DNA of 64,000 nt from Bartonella sp. HY328. Its GTDB lineage: Bacteria; Pseudomonadota; Alphaproteobacteria; Rhizobiales; Rhizobiaceae. Positions within the stretch are counted from its first letter, which is position 1; each line of letters begins with the position of its first letter. This document shows, in pieces, positions 54,469 to 63,536 of this stretch. The translations under genes and the position numbers were made by a program. Location of the stretch: positions 1,976,501-2,040,500 of the forward strand of contig NZ_CP104883.1 of assembly GCF_025449335.1 (NCBI RefSeq), given 5' to 3'. The notes beneath the pieces were generated by a model. That model was given only the letters and a program-made list of their open reading frames with translations, searched no databases and had not been told where the DNA came from.

Positions 54469-56094
54469 CTATCGAAGTTGAGCTTGAATAACGCGCTTTA
54501 TCTCTTCCCTTAAAACCTTTTCAAAAAGGTCGCTAAAGTGCTCATCAAGCCATTTGGCGATGTAAGGACGCAATAAGTTTTCAGCTGACCTTTCAAAATC
54601 AGCATCCAACGCTTTATCCATATTGTCCATTTCGCGCTTAACCTCTGCCTCGATCATCTCTGTGGCTTTCTGCTCTACGCGCGTTTGCGGTGTGCTTCGC
54701 GTAGACACACTTTGCGGACGAAGCGGGGCTTGCGGTAAAGATGAGGCGGTTTGAAACGCTGTATCTTTCGCAGGAATACTCATAAAAGCAGAACGCAGTG
54801 CCTGACTCAAAAAATGAGGTTTTTGAGGTGCTGAACGAGGAAACGGTACATTATTGTGAGCACTACGCGCACTATTATCTGCTTCACGCGGTTCGGCTTG
54901 AGCCTCAGGCGCCACCAAATTTTGCATCTGTTGGTTATCCACCACTTGGCGCTCGCTTTGCGCCACATCAACATTAGGCCGATGCATGCTAACATTAGCA
55001 GGCCGCTGATTGGGATTTAATTCATTGGGAACCTGCGGATCTACCGGAAACTGTTGCGGATTGATCCGCGCTTCGTGTCTTTCACTAGCCTGTGGTTCAG
55101 CATTAAAATTCGGCTGCTGTATTGGTACTCGTCTTTCTGCGAGGGGATTTTGCCGAACACTACTTTGCGGTGGTGCAGCATTTAGCCGTGTATCAGCATT
55201 TACAGTGCGAGGCTGCGGTGGCATAGGACGATTGGTATTTGGTTGCGACGCTGCATTGGCTTGCATTTGCTGATTACGCATTGCCGCATCATTTGGCTGG
55301 CCAATATCTCTTTGCTGAGGCGCAGGCCGCGCTTGTGGCATTTCACGTGCTCGCATTGCTTCCATTGCGGCTTGCGGTGCTGAATGTTGGGGTGGAATTG
55401 CTTGATTTGCGGAAGGATTTAGCGCTTGAGCATTGCGTTGCTGCAATGGCTGCCCTTGAAATTTTACAGCCTGATCTGGTGTGTTTTGTGGGCGCGGCTG
55501 GCCAGCCACCATTGGCTTATTGACTGAGCTTTGCAAAGCATTGCCTTGAACTGGTGGTTGATTGATATTGCCGCCATGGGAAGCTCCGTTAACAACACGT
55601 GACTGGGGAATGGCACTTGGATTTGGAACTTGTGACGCACGCTCTGGTGATGGGGTTTTAACCATCATTACTGCAGGTGGAGGTGCCACGTGTTGGCGTT
55701 CATCATGAACAGCATTAGCTTCCATTGGGCTATCACTGTCTTCGCTATGGCGTAAACCAATACGCGCTGCTAATGCGTTCATAGCATCCTGCACAGGTGG
55801 AGCTTCGGCATTACTTGGACTAACATCACCATATTGTTGAACATTAAGTCGAGAACTGCGCTCGTCTCCTACCGACATACGCGCCATTGGATCAGGCGAT
55901 AAGTGATTTTGATTTGCTCTCGTTTGATTATCACTAGTATTATCACGCTGTACTGAAACGGCGGGTGCGGTCGTTTCTTGCCTATTTAAATTTCTATTCG
56001 GTGAAGGCCCCGTATTTTCTTCGATGATCTCACGAATAGATGCGAGAAGCTCATCCATGCTTGGCTCTTGCATTGCATTTGGACTTTGTGCCAT
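54469..56094 (-). CDS. popZ: Polar organizing protein PopZ (DUF2497), unusually long
   Basis: Forms a polar condensate that tethers the chromosome origin and recruits cell-cycle proteins. I choose ATG 56094 (541 residues), preceded by AGGTGGG; a GTG nine bases earlier is in frame. The N-terminal partner-binding helix is EPSMDELLASIREIIEEN (about 11-28), and the C-terminal oligomerisation region contains MDNMDKALDADFERSAENLLRPYI and WLDEHFSDLFEKVLREEI. Between them lie about 400 residues rich in glutamine, asparagine and proline with almost no predicted order. Caulobacter PopZ has 177 residues, so the linker is greatly expanded. In relatives popZ lies beside tolC, as here. Confidence 0.85.
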   Translation of the reverse strand: MAQSPNAMQEPSMDELLASIREIIEENTGPSPNRNLNRQETTAPAVSVQRDNTSDNQTRANQNHLSPDPMARMSVGDERSSRLNVQQYGDVSPSNAEAPPVQDAMNALAARIGLRHSEDSDSPMEANAVHDERQHVAPPPAVMMVKTPSPERASQVPNPSAIPQSRVVNGASHGGNINQPPVQGNALQSSVNKPMVAGQPRPQNTPDQAVKFQGQPLQQRNAQALNPSANQAIPPQHSAPQAAMEAMRAREMPQARPAPQQRDIGQPNDAAMRNQQMQANAASQPNTNRPMPPQPRTVNADTRLNAAPPQSSVRQNPLAERRVPIQQPNFNAEPQASERHEARINPQQFPVDPQVPNELNPNQRPANVSMHRPNVDVAQSERQVVDNQQMQNLVAPEAQAEPREADNSARSAHNNVPFPRSAPQKPHFLSQALRSAFMSIPAKDTAFQTASSLPQAPLRPQSVSTRSTPQTRVEQKATEMIEAEVKREMDNMDKALDADFERSAENLLRPYIAKWLDEHFSDLFEKVLREEIKRVIQAQLR

Positions 56095-56628
56095 CAATCC
56101 CACCTAACTCTCAGTAACTGCCGAAACATAATTTGAATATATGATATCTCTTATTTACTCGTAACCATGAGATAATCCAGCGTAAACAGACAGCCTTTCA
56201 TATTTTGTAAAAAACTTGTTAAATCTAAAAAATAACCACAACATTAGTATATTTTTTTTAATTATTACATTCCAGTCCCAAAAGGCTTTTTTCATCAAAC
56301 TTAACATTTATTTTTTGAAAATGACCCAATATCGGACATATTAGCTAAGAAAAAGCTATAAGATAGGCAAATTATAATTTGTTAAAACAAAATCAAACCA
56401 ACAACATTCTAAAATACATTTGATTCGATTTAACATAGCCCACAAACTTGTTAAACATCCTCGTAATTCACCAAAACTGAAACAATACCTCGAAGCATCA
56501 ACCAGTTACTGCGCGACAAACTTTATAAAAGAACATAGGTCCCCGCCGCAAAGTAAAATAAGCTAAAACTAATATATATTAGCTATTTTATTGAAAACGC
56601 CCCTTAAATAGATGCTTACCGTAAATTA
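56095..56628. other. Gap between popZ and tolC
   Basis: A 534-base AT-rich spacer between co-directional genes. It is likely to contain the popZ promoter. No gene or hairpin was recognised. Confidence 0.4.
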
Positions 56629-57975
56629 TTAGCGTGGAAATGGTGGACGCAAACCAAACCATTTAAATTGCACCGCATCAAAATGAATTTTAGGGTCGTA
56701 ATAAGTTACTTGTAAGTTCAATTGTTGAGCGCTCATACGACCAATTGCAACAACTAGCCCATAACTTGCAACAACAGCATCACGCTCTGCCGATACTAGG
56801 CTTACTTGAGAATCAATAAGCATACCGCGAGAATTCAATACATCGAGGGTAGTAGCCTGCCCTACCCTATTTTCCTCGATACGACCATTAAGAGCAATTT
56901 TATTAGCAGCAACACTATCGCGATAGGCGGCAACAGATGCCTTAGCACCATCTAATTGTGAAAGCGCAGCACTTAACTCTTGGCGAACTTGATCAACATA
57001 AAGGTCAACCTGAATTTGCGATAAACCAAGCTGTTCTTTAGATTGGCGAATCTGTGCGGAGGTGCGACCACCTTGATAAAATGGCACATTTAACGCAAGC
57101 CCAATCGAGTTAGCTCTACCGCTGGTACCTGGACCATCATAAACTTCATTATAAGAACTCGCCAATCGCAAGCTAACCTGCGGAAGCAAGGCCCCTTCAT
57201 TAGCTTTCACGCGATAAGAAGCGGCGTCAACTGCATAACGTGCAGATAAAATTGCAGGATGCTCTACCCTTGCAATTTCAAAACCCGATTTCGCATTGCG
57301 AGGAAGACCACTTGCCGATGTTGGATTATCAAGTTTTTCAGCTTCGACACCAATAACCTGACGATATATTGCTTCTTTAGACTTCACATCAGCTTTTGCC
57401 AGATGCAATTGTGAAACAGCAAGAGCACGTTGGGCTTCAGATTGCGCAAGGTCAGTTCTAGTGCCCTCACCAACCTCTAGCTTAGCTCTATCGGCACGAA
57501 CTTGCTCATCAAGCGCGGCAAGATTTTCTTGGCGCAATGCAGCAATGCGCCGTGCCATATAAACATCAGCATAAGCTTCAACAGCTGAATATAGCTGATT
57601 TTGTTCACTATTGCGCAAAAATTCACGCTGTGCTGCTGCCTGCAACTCTGCGGCGCTAATATTATTTTTTGTTGAAAAACCGTCAAAAATTACTTGATCA
57701 AGCTGAATACCGACGGAGCCAACAGTTGAATAATAGGGATTTCCAGCACTATTCCCACGAGTATAGCTAGCAAATGCTGCTATGGAAGGACGATAACCAG
57801 ACCGCGCTATTGCAACATCCTCATCTTTAACGCGGACTGAGGCACGGTCGGAATTGAGGCGACTATTATTATTGTAAGCCTTTGAAAGCGCTCCCATCAA
57901 ATTTTCTGCCTTTGATGGCGCGCTTGAAAGAATCGTGCCTGAAACCAGCAGAGCTGCCAACAGTGCTTTTTTCAT
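56629..57975 (-). CDS. tolC: TolC-family outer-membrane efflux channel
   Basis: Outer-membrane channel for tripartite efflux pumps and type I secretion. I choose ATG 57975 (448 residues), which yields a clean signal peptide (MKKALLAALLVSGTILSSAPSKA); upstream in-frame GTG/TTG codons exist. Two OEP repeats of long amphipathic helices are visible (RSGYRPSIAAFASYT; LRLASSYNEVYDGPG), with the conserved YQGG(R) motif and the second-repeat LDVLNSRGMLIDSQVSLV. It is downstream of the pcm-like gene. Partner pump genes are not nearby. Confidence 0.9.
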   Translation of the reverse strand: MKKALLAALLVSGTILSSAPSKAENLMGALSKAYNNNSRLNSDRASVRVKDEDVAIARSGYRPSIAAFASYTRGNSAGNPYYSTVGSVGIQLDQVIFDGFSTKNNISAAELQAAAQREFLRNSEQNQLYSAVEAYADVYMARRIAALRQENLAALDEQVRADRAKLEVGEGTRTDLAQSEAQRALAVSQLHLAKADVKSKEAIYRQVIGVEAEKLDNPTSASGLPRNAKSGFEIARVEHPAILSARYAVDAASYRVKANEGALLPQVSLRLASSYNEVYDGPGTSGRANSIGLALNVPFYQGGRTSAQIRQSKEQLGLSQIQVDLYVDQVRQELSAALSQLDGAKASVAAYRDSVAANKIALNGRIEENRVGQATTLDVLNSRGMLIDSQVSLVSAERDAVVASYGLVVAIGRMSAQQLNLQVTYYDPKIHFDAVQFKWFGLRPPFPR

Positions 57976-58204
57976 ATTTTTCACAATCCCAACCAATCTC
58001 AATTATCACTTTATTTATTGCTATAGCCTAGCTGCGAATTTCGCAATACCAAGCTTATTTTTTTTAAAGTCACAGATAGCCTATCGCTCATAAAATCAGC
58101 AAGCGTTGCATGAAAACAACTAGATTATAACTCAACTTTAAAAGGCGTTGCTTATCAATGAACCTATACTCAAGCAAATTTAACAAAAAGGCATTGATAT
58201 AATA

Positions 58205-58879
58205 TTAAAATACAAATTCTTGTTTCTTTAAAAAGCCAGCCAATGGTTTAACAGCAAGATTAAAACCACGGCGCACAGATATTACACCATCTTCTTTAAT
58301 GAAGAGGCGAGCAACACCTGCATTACCGTGCCCGACAACAGCAACGAGGCGTCCACCTTCACGCAATTGAGAAAACAAAATTTCCGGCACAAAATCAACA
58401 GAACCTTCAATCACAATAACGTCAAATGGTGCCTCTTTCTTATAACCTTCCTGCAATGGTCCATTAACAACAACAACATTATCATAACCATTATTTTCAA
58501 GATTATTTTTCGCAGTCTGCGCTAAAGCCTCATCACTTTCAAGCGCAATAACCGAACTTGCCAATTCCGAAAGAACAGCAGCACTATAGCCCGTCGTAGA
58601 GCCAATATCGAGAACTATATCGCTTTTGGAAACATCTACAAGCTGCAAAAGTTTGGCAAATGGTGCAGCCTCCATGATAAAGCGGGCTGGCTCGCCATTG
58701 CCTACAGGCTTTACCTCAACATCTTCATCAATATAGGAAAATTTCTTAAAATCTTCTGCGACAAAATTTTCACGCGGCACGGTAAGAAGAGCCGACAATA
58801 CAGAAAGGCGTGTTACATCAACAGTGCGAACTTGATTATCAACCATTTTGCGGCGAAGTTCAGCATAATCTATATTCAT
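58205..58879 (-). CDS. pcm: Protein-L-isoaspartate O-methyltransferase-like protein
   Basis: Methyltransferase of the PCMT family, 224 residues from ATG 58879, preceded by GGAAGGA. The N-terminus NIDYAELRRKMVDNQVRTVDVTR is characteristic of the alphaproteobacterial group next to tolC. The SAM site IVLDIGSTTGYSAAVLSELA (about 85-104) and the acidic VIALESDEALAQTAKNNL strand follow. Whether it repairs isoaspartate or has another target in this subgroup is uncertain. Spacing to tolC is 229 bases, so a common transcript is possible. Confidence 0.82.
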   Translation of the reverse strand: MNIDYAELRRKMVDNQVRTVDVTRLSVLSALLTVPRENFVAEDFKKFSYIDEDVEVKPVGNGEPARFIMEAAPFAKLLQLVDVSKSDIVLDIGSTTGYSAAVLSELASSVIALESDEALAQTAKNNLENNGYDNVVVVNGPLQEGYKKEAPFDVIVIEGSVDFVPEILFSQLREGGRLVAVVGHGNAGVARLFIKEDGVISVRRGFNLAVKPLAGFLKKQEFVF

Positions 58880-59118
58880 AAGAAATCCTTCCGGCATTTT
58901 TTTATAAAGACGGCAACCTGCCTCTATTTATCGCTATGCGAAGCAGAAGTCCACTCAAAATCAAAAAATAAACTTGATATTAAAAATGACATCGACTTTT
59001 TCAATTTGCACCCTTTAAACATGGTTAATGGCAAGAGCAACTAAAATAACAACATTATAAGCAGATTCACACTCTATGAGAGTGTCAAGCCTTTCACAAA
59101 ATCCAATTAGCGAAGGCT

Positions 59119-59832
59119 TTACCATATTTCCTTATAGGGCCGCAATTCAACATTAAACGACCAAGCACCGCGCGGCTGGTGCGCAATATGCCATAATTCC
59201 TCAGCAATATCATTGGGTTGAATGAAATAATCGTCATTATTATTGCGATTCATCGACCATTGCACATCGATGACAGCATCTATAACCACATAAGCAACGT
59301 GGATCCCTTTGGGGCCCAATGAGCGGGCAATTGATTCTGCCAAAATTCTTTGTGCAGCTTTTGTCGGCGCAATACCGGCAAAATTGCTTTTACCGCGAAT
59401 AGCTGCTGCATTGCCTGTAACAATGAAAACACCATGGCCAAGTTCAAGCATCAAAGGTGACAATTTGCGTGTCACATGCAAAAACGCCATAACATTAGTG
59501 TTAAAATTCATCGCAAGTTGCTGTGGATCTATCTCCAAAAAATCGCCAAAAACACCTTGAAACGCGTTAAAGACAACAACTTGCGGCAAACCATGATTTG
59601 CAATAATTTCATCGAGCTGACGATCAAATGCTTCCATATCAGTAATATCAACTGGATATCCAAAAGCGCCTTCAATTTCAGCTTCATATTTTTCTAGCCG
59701 GCCGTGATTTCGCGCAATCATCGCAACATCATAGCCACCAGCAGCAAAACGCTTTACGGCCTGATAACCAGTCCCCACACCAACACCAATCACCAAGGCG
59801 CAAGGATTTTTGTGCATGACTGGCTCTTCCAT
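59119..59832 (-). CDS. Atypical short-chain dehydrogenase/reductase lacking the catalytic tyrosine
   Basis: Rossmann-fold protein, 237 residues from ATG 59832, preceded by GGAG at 6 bases. The cofactor loop is LVIGVGVGTGYQAVKRFA near the N-terminus, and VTGNAAAIRGKSNFAGIAPTKAAQ carries the usual lysine, but the tyrosine four residues before it is isoleucine. Related alphaproteobacterial proteins share this change, so it may be a non-canonical enzyme or a regulatory NAD(P) binder. Substrate unknown. It stands alone. Confidence 0.72.
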   Translation of the reverse strand: MEEPVMHKNPCALVIGVGVGTGYQAVKRFAAGGYDVAMIARNHGRLEKYEAEIEGAFGYPVDITDMEAFDRQLDEIIANHGLPQVVVFNAFQGVFGDFLEIDPQQLAMNFNTNVMAFLHVTRKLSPLMLELGHGVFIVTGNAAAIRGKSNFAGIAPTKAAQRILAESIARSLGPKGIHVAYVVIDAVIDVQWSMNRNNNDDYFIQPNDIAEELWHIAHQPRGAWSFNVELRPYKEIW

Positions 59833-60362
59833 TATGTGCTCCATAACCGTTTTGTGCAAAAAGCACATGACCTAAATTTGACTGACCATTTAAAAAATCT
59901 TTAAGACCTTTTGATAGCATAAGCCATATTTTTTTTCATTTAATTGCAAAAAGCAATTTTTAAAGCAAAAGCTCAGCTATAATAAATAGATAATCGCTTC
60001 TTCAAAGACATTGATTGTCACAACTGCTAAGCTACAAACAGCGACGCTCCAATGATTGCTTAAACTCAAAAAGCTCATTTATAAATCTGCTGTCACAGAT
60101 ATTTATAAAAGATACAATGCCTTGTTCAAGCTTTTTAATTTCAATATTGCGATTTAAAACTGTTTTAATACCCAAGATCAAAAGCGATAATTCTTGAACG
60201 ACAAAAAAACACTTTCATAAAGTAAAAATTATTCTGATCCCAAAACTACCAGATTTTTAAATTTGCTTATGACACTGATTTGAAGCATATTATCGCCTGA
60301 TTATAAAATTTAATATATTTTTCCCATTAATACCAAATTTTAAATTAAAAAGTTCACACTCA
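59833..60362. other. Divergent intergenic region SDR / nadK
   Basis: A 530-base AT-rich gap containing the promoters of both genes. No gene, terminator or palindrome was recognised. A 60-codon plus-strand frame near 60015 has no support. Confidence 0.45.
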
Positions 60363-61124
60363 ATGGTAAAATTTCACTTCATTGCTGCGCAAACGCCAAA
60401 TGCTGCAAAAGCAGCGCAAGCCCTTATCAAACGCTATGGGCAAAATAGCGCTGAAGAAGCAACAACTATCATTGTCCTAGGCGGCGATGGAACCATGCTA
60501 CAAGTGGTGCGCGATTTTATGAATAGTCAAAAACCAATTTATGGTATGAATCGCGGCTCCATTGGTTTTTTAATGAATGAATATGAAATAAAAAATCTTC
60601 CCGAACGTGTTGCCGTTGCCCATATGGAAGAAATTCATCCATTAGAGATGATTGCAGAATCAAAACTAGAAGGAAGCATTAAAGCCCTTGCCATCAATGA
60701 AGTGTCGTTGTTTCGCCAATCCTATCAGGCCGCAAAAATTAAAATCAGCATTGACAACCAAATCAGAATGGAAGAATTGATTTGTGATGGCATTATGGCA
60801 GCAACCCCTGCCGGTTCTACCGCCTATAATCTATCGGCACAAGGACCTATTTTACCGCTATTGGCACCACTTATTGCGTTAACACCCGTAAGCCCATTTC
60901 GCCCACGCCGTTGGCATGGCGCGCTTTTGCCAGATACTGCAACCATACGTTTTGATATGCTTGAGCAAGATAAACGACCCGTTAATGCCGCCGCTGACAA
61001 TATTGAGGTTAAAACGGTTACCAGCGTAACCATTTATTCAGCCAAAAATATCACTGCACGTATATTATTTGACCCCAACCATTCTTGGGATGAGCGAATC
61101 CTATCTGAGCAATTCAAATATTAA
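60363..61124 (+). CDS. nadK: NAD kinase
   Basis: Phosphorylates NAD to NADP. The 253 residues match the short alphaproteobacterial form: the GGDGTMLQV motif (about 39-47) holds the catalytic aspartate, NRGSIGFLMNEY and the NE of AINEVSLFR bind NAD, and CDGIMAATPAGSTAYNLSAQGPI is the conserved central block. It is monocistronic and followed by a terminator. Confidence 0.94.
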   Translation: MVKFHFIAAQTPNAAKAAQALIKRYGQNSAEEATTIIVLGGDGTMLQVVRDFMNSQKPIYGMNRGSIGFLMNEYEIKNLPERVAVAHMEEIHPLEMIAESKLEGSIKALAINEVSLFRQSYQAAKIKISIDNQIRMEELICDGIMAATPAGSTAYNLSAQGPILPLLAPLIALTPVSPFRPRRWHGALLPDTATIRFDMLEQDKRPVNAAADNIEVKTVTSVTIYSAKNITARILFDPNHSWDERILSEQFKY

Positions 61125-61160
61125 TTTTTTGATTCGCACAGATTTTGCAGAACCTTTAAA

Positions 61161-61192
61161 AAAACCACGAGTAATCCATTACTCGTGGTTTT
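61161..61192. terminator. Bidirectional Rho-independent terminator after nadK
   Basis: A perfect 15-base-pair stem (61161-61175 with 61178-61192) with a central CC lies 36 bases after nadK. T-runs in both directions allow it to serve the convergent rlmB-like gene as well. Confidence 0.88.
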
Positions 61193-61234
61193 AAGTGCTA
61201 AAAATCTGAGTAGTCGATAATAAGAGCTAAAAAA

Positions 61235-62065
61235 CTATTTAGCTTTTAAAAAATTGCGTGCCGCATAAAGAGCAATAGCAGTAGCATTAGAAACATTGAG
61301 CGATTTTATTTCACCAGGCATATCAAGACGCGCAAGATAGGATACGGTTTCGCGTGTTTTTTGCCGCAAGCCCTTTCCTTCTGCACCCAAGACCAAGGCG
61401 ATTTTTTTGCCTGTAAAGGTATCTTCCAATGCAAGCGGCCCTTCAGAATCAAGACCAAAGGTCGTAAAACCTGCCTTGTGCAACTGCTCAATTGCAGTAG
61501 CAAGATTACCGATACAAATATGATCAATAAGTTCTAGAGCACCAGAAGCAGATTTAGCTAAAACGCCTGATTCAATTGGCGAATGGCGTGCAGTCGTTAT
61601 TAATGCGCCGCCATTAAACGCTACTGCCGAACGCATAATTGCCCCAACATTATGGGGATCAGTTACTTGATCCAATACAACGACAAGCTCACTATCACCG
61701 AGGGCTGAAAGCGCACGCGGACGTAATGGCAAAGCTTCAAGCATGGCGCCTTGATGCACGGCATCAGACCCTAGCAACCGATCTATCGCCCGTGGTTCAA
61801 CGAATTCTGGCTCAATCGGCAAATCCTCTTGTGCAATTTCAAGCCGCGCAAAAGCATTTTGGGTTAGCAAAAGCCGCTTAAGCTTACGGCGAGGATTAGC
61901 CAAAGCTGCCCGCACAGTATGCAAACCATAGAGGCGAACGAGTCCATCAGGCACAGTTTCAGGTGAAAGTGCCGGACGATTTGATTTAGGGCCGCTATTT
62001 TGGCTGTCTCTATATTGACGGCGCAAACGGGCATAATGGGAATCTTTAGGAGTTTTTGAGTTCAT
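61235..62065 (-). CDS. rlmB: 23S rRNA (guanosine-2'-O-)-methyltransferase RlmB-like
   Basis: SPOUT RNA methyltransferase, 276 residues from ATG 62065 (a GTG at 62095 adds ten residues). An L30e-like N-terminal substrate-binding domain (LVRLYGLHTVRAALANPRRKLKRLLL) precedes the knot with DQVTDPHNVGAIMRSAVAF, LVLGAEGKGLR and GEIKSLNVSNATAIALYAA. This architecture fits RlmB/TrmH group 3. Exact target is inferred. It is convergent with nadK and precedes the tRNA pair. Confidence 0.86.
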   Translation of the reverse strand: MNSKTPKDSHYARLRRQYRDSQNSGPKSNRPALSPETVPDGLVRLYGLHTVRAALANPRRKLKRLLLTQNAFARLEIAQEDLPIEPEFVEPRAIDRLLGSDAVHQGAMLEALPLRPRALSALGDSELVVVLDQVTDPHNVGAIMRSAVAFNGGALITTARHSPIESGVLAKSASGALELIDHICIGNLATAIEQLHKAGFTTFGLDSEGPLALEDTFTGKKIALVLGAEGKGLRQKTRETVSYLARLDMPGEIKSLNVSNATAIALYAARNFLKAK

Positions 62066-62257
62066 GAGCCATTTATAGGCGTATTTACTATCCACGGATA
62101 GAACTAATTTTTCACATTTTTATATTTTTTTTCATTTTTTTTGAAATAGGCTGTTGACTTCTGCTCAACTTATCGCCATAACCCACTCCGCAAGCTGCAA
62201 CGAATTAAGGTTCTACAGATTGCAAAGTTAAAAGCTGGTTCAGCTAGCTTGAAAAGT

Positions 62258-62341
62258 GGAGTGGTGCCCGAGGGGTTAAAGGGGACGGACTGTAAATCCG
62301 TTGCGTAAGCTACGTTGGTTCAAATCCAACCCGCTCCACCA
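62258..62341 (+). tRNA. tRNA-Tyr (anticodon GTA)
   Basis: An 84-base cloverleaf with acceptor GGAGTGG/CCGCTCC, anticodon loop CTGTAAA, a long variable arm (GCGTAAGCTACG region) and an encoded CCA. The long variable arm is diagnostic of bacterial tRNA-Tyr. It lies 26 bases before tRNA-Gly. Confidence 0.96.
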
Positions 62342-62367
62342 TTTTTCTTTAGCTGACATATTAGCTT

Positions 62368-62441
62368 GCGGGTATAGCTCAGTGGTAGAGCAGCAGCCTT
62401 CCAAGCTGAATATGCGGGTTCGATTCCCGCTACCCGCTCCA
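62368..62441 (+). tRNA. tRNA-Gly (anticodon TCC)
   Basis: A 74-base cloverleaf with acceptor GCGGGTA/TACCCGC, anticodon loop CTTCCAA, T arm GCGGGTTCGATTCCCGC and encoded CCA. Tyr-Gly tRNA pairs often precede tuf in alphaproteobacteria; here no tuf follows. Confidence 0.96.
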
Positions 62442-62684
62442 AATAAATTTCCCAAAAAATAGATTATCTTTAATTTCGTTGCTTTTATTTGCATCTGGCC
62501 TTTTGTTCTTTGATGTAAATTATTACGTGATGCCAGCAATTGATTCTTTATAATTTAGCATATTTATTTGTTTACCTGACAATGAATGAGCATTAGGACG
62601 CTAAGCTAATCAAAACTTAAAAAAGTTTGATTCTTTTATTTTAAGTTGATTCGATAAAATGCTATAAGGGCCGGAAAAACCAAC

Positions 62685-63470
62685 ATGCTTAAAAGAAAAA
62701 AAGTTCCGATTAAGGGCGAAAAGGAAATCGCCAAAATGCGGGTTGCAGGCGCATTAACTGCCAAGGTGCTAACGGCAGTAAGCCCTTTAATAAAGGCTGG
62801 AACAACTACGGCTGAAATTGATAGTTTTTGCCACAATTATATTATCAATCAGCTGCATGCTATTCCCGGCAGTCTTGGGCAATATGGCTATCCCCATACT
62901 GTAAATACATCAATTAATGAAGTTGTTTGCCATGGCTGGCCAAGTGATCGAAAGCTTGTAAATGGCGATATTATTAATGTCGATGTAACTGTAAAAAAAG
63001 ATGGTTTTTATGGCGATAGCAGCGTAACCTTTATTGTAGGTGATACGAGTGAAGAAGGCCAAAAACTAATTAAAACAACTCAAGAATGTCTTTATAAAGC
63101 GATTAGATTGGTAAAACCGGGTGCAACCTTGGGTGATATTGGTGCTTGCATACAAAATCATGCAGAAAAAAACGGCTATTCAGTGGTGAGAGAGTTTTGT
63201 GGCCATGGCATTGGCAGTAAAATGCATGAAGAGCCTAACGTGCTTCACTATGGCAGTCGCGGTAAAGGATTGGTGCTACAAGAAGGTATGACCTTCACAA
63301 TTGAACCTATGATCAACCAAGGCACTGAGGATACTATAACCTTAAAGGATGGTTGGACAGTAATAACTGCTGATAACAAGCTTTCTGCCCAATTTGAGCA
63401 TACTGTACTGGTGACCCAAAAAGGCGTGGAGGTTTTAACCCTGCGTAGCGACGAAGATTTTAAAGTTTAA
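62685..63470 (+). CDS. map: Methionine aminopeptidase, type I
   Basis: Removes the initiator methionine from nascent proteins. The 261 residues contain the metal-ligand blocks INVDVTVKKDGFYGDSSVTF (two aspartates), CGHGIGSKMHEEP (histidine) and FTIEPMINQG (glutamate), with the last glutamate in SAQFEHTVLVT. The substrate histidine lies in NEVVCHGWP. No zinc-finger extension is present, so it is the short bacterial form. Confidence 0.94.
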   Translation: MLKRKKVPIKGEKEIAKMRVAGALTAKVLTAVSPLIKAGTTTAEIDSFCHNYIINQLHAIPGSLGQYGYPHTVNTSINEVVCHGWPSDRKLVNGDIINVDVTVKKDGFYGDSSVTFIVGDTSEEGQKLIKTTQECLYKAIRLVKPGATLGDIGACIQNHAEKNGYSVVREFCGHGIGSKMHEEPNVLHYGSRGKGLVLQEGMTFTIEPMINQGTEDTITLKDGWTVITADNKLSAQFEHTVLVTQKGVEVLTLRSDEDFKV

Positions 63471-63536
63471 GTATTGGGTTATAAAAATAAAATATTCTCA
63501 TCATGTTTAAAGCTGCTCAGTTAGGTAATTACTGCT

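Noticed and set aside
55010..55523. Long plus-strand frames opposite popZ
   Set aside because: They are antisense shadows of the repetitive Q/N/P-rich region of popZ.
62276..62539. A minus-strand frame of 87 codons
   Set aside because: It crosses both tRNA genes, which are certain.
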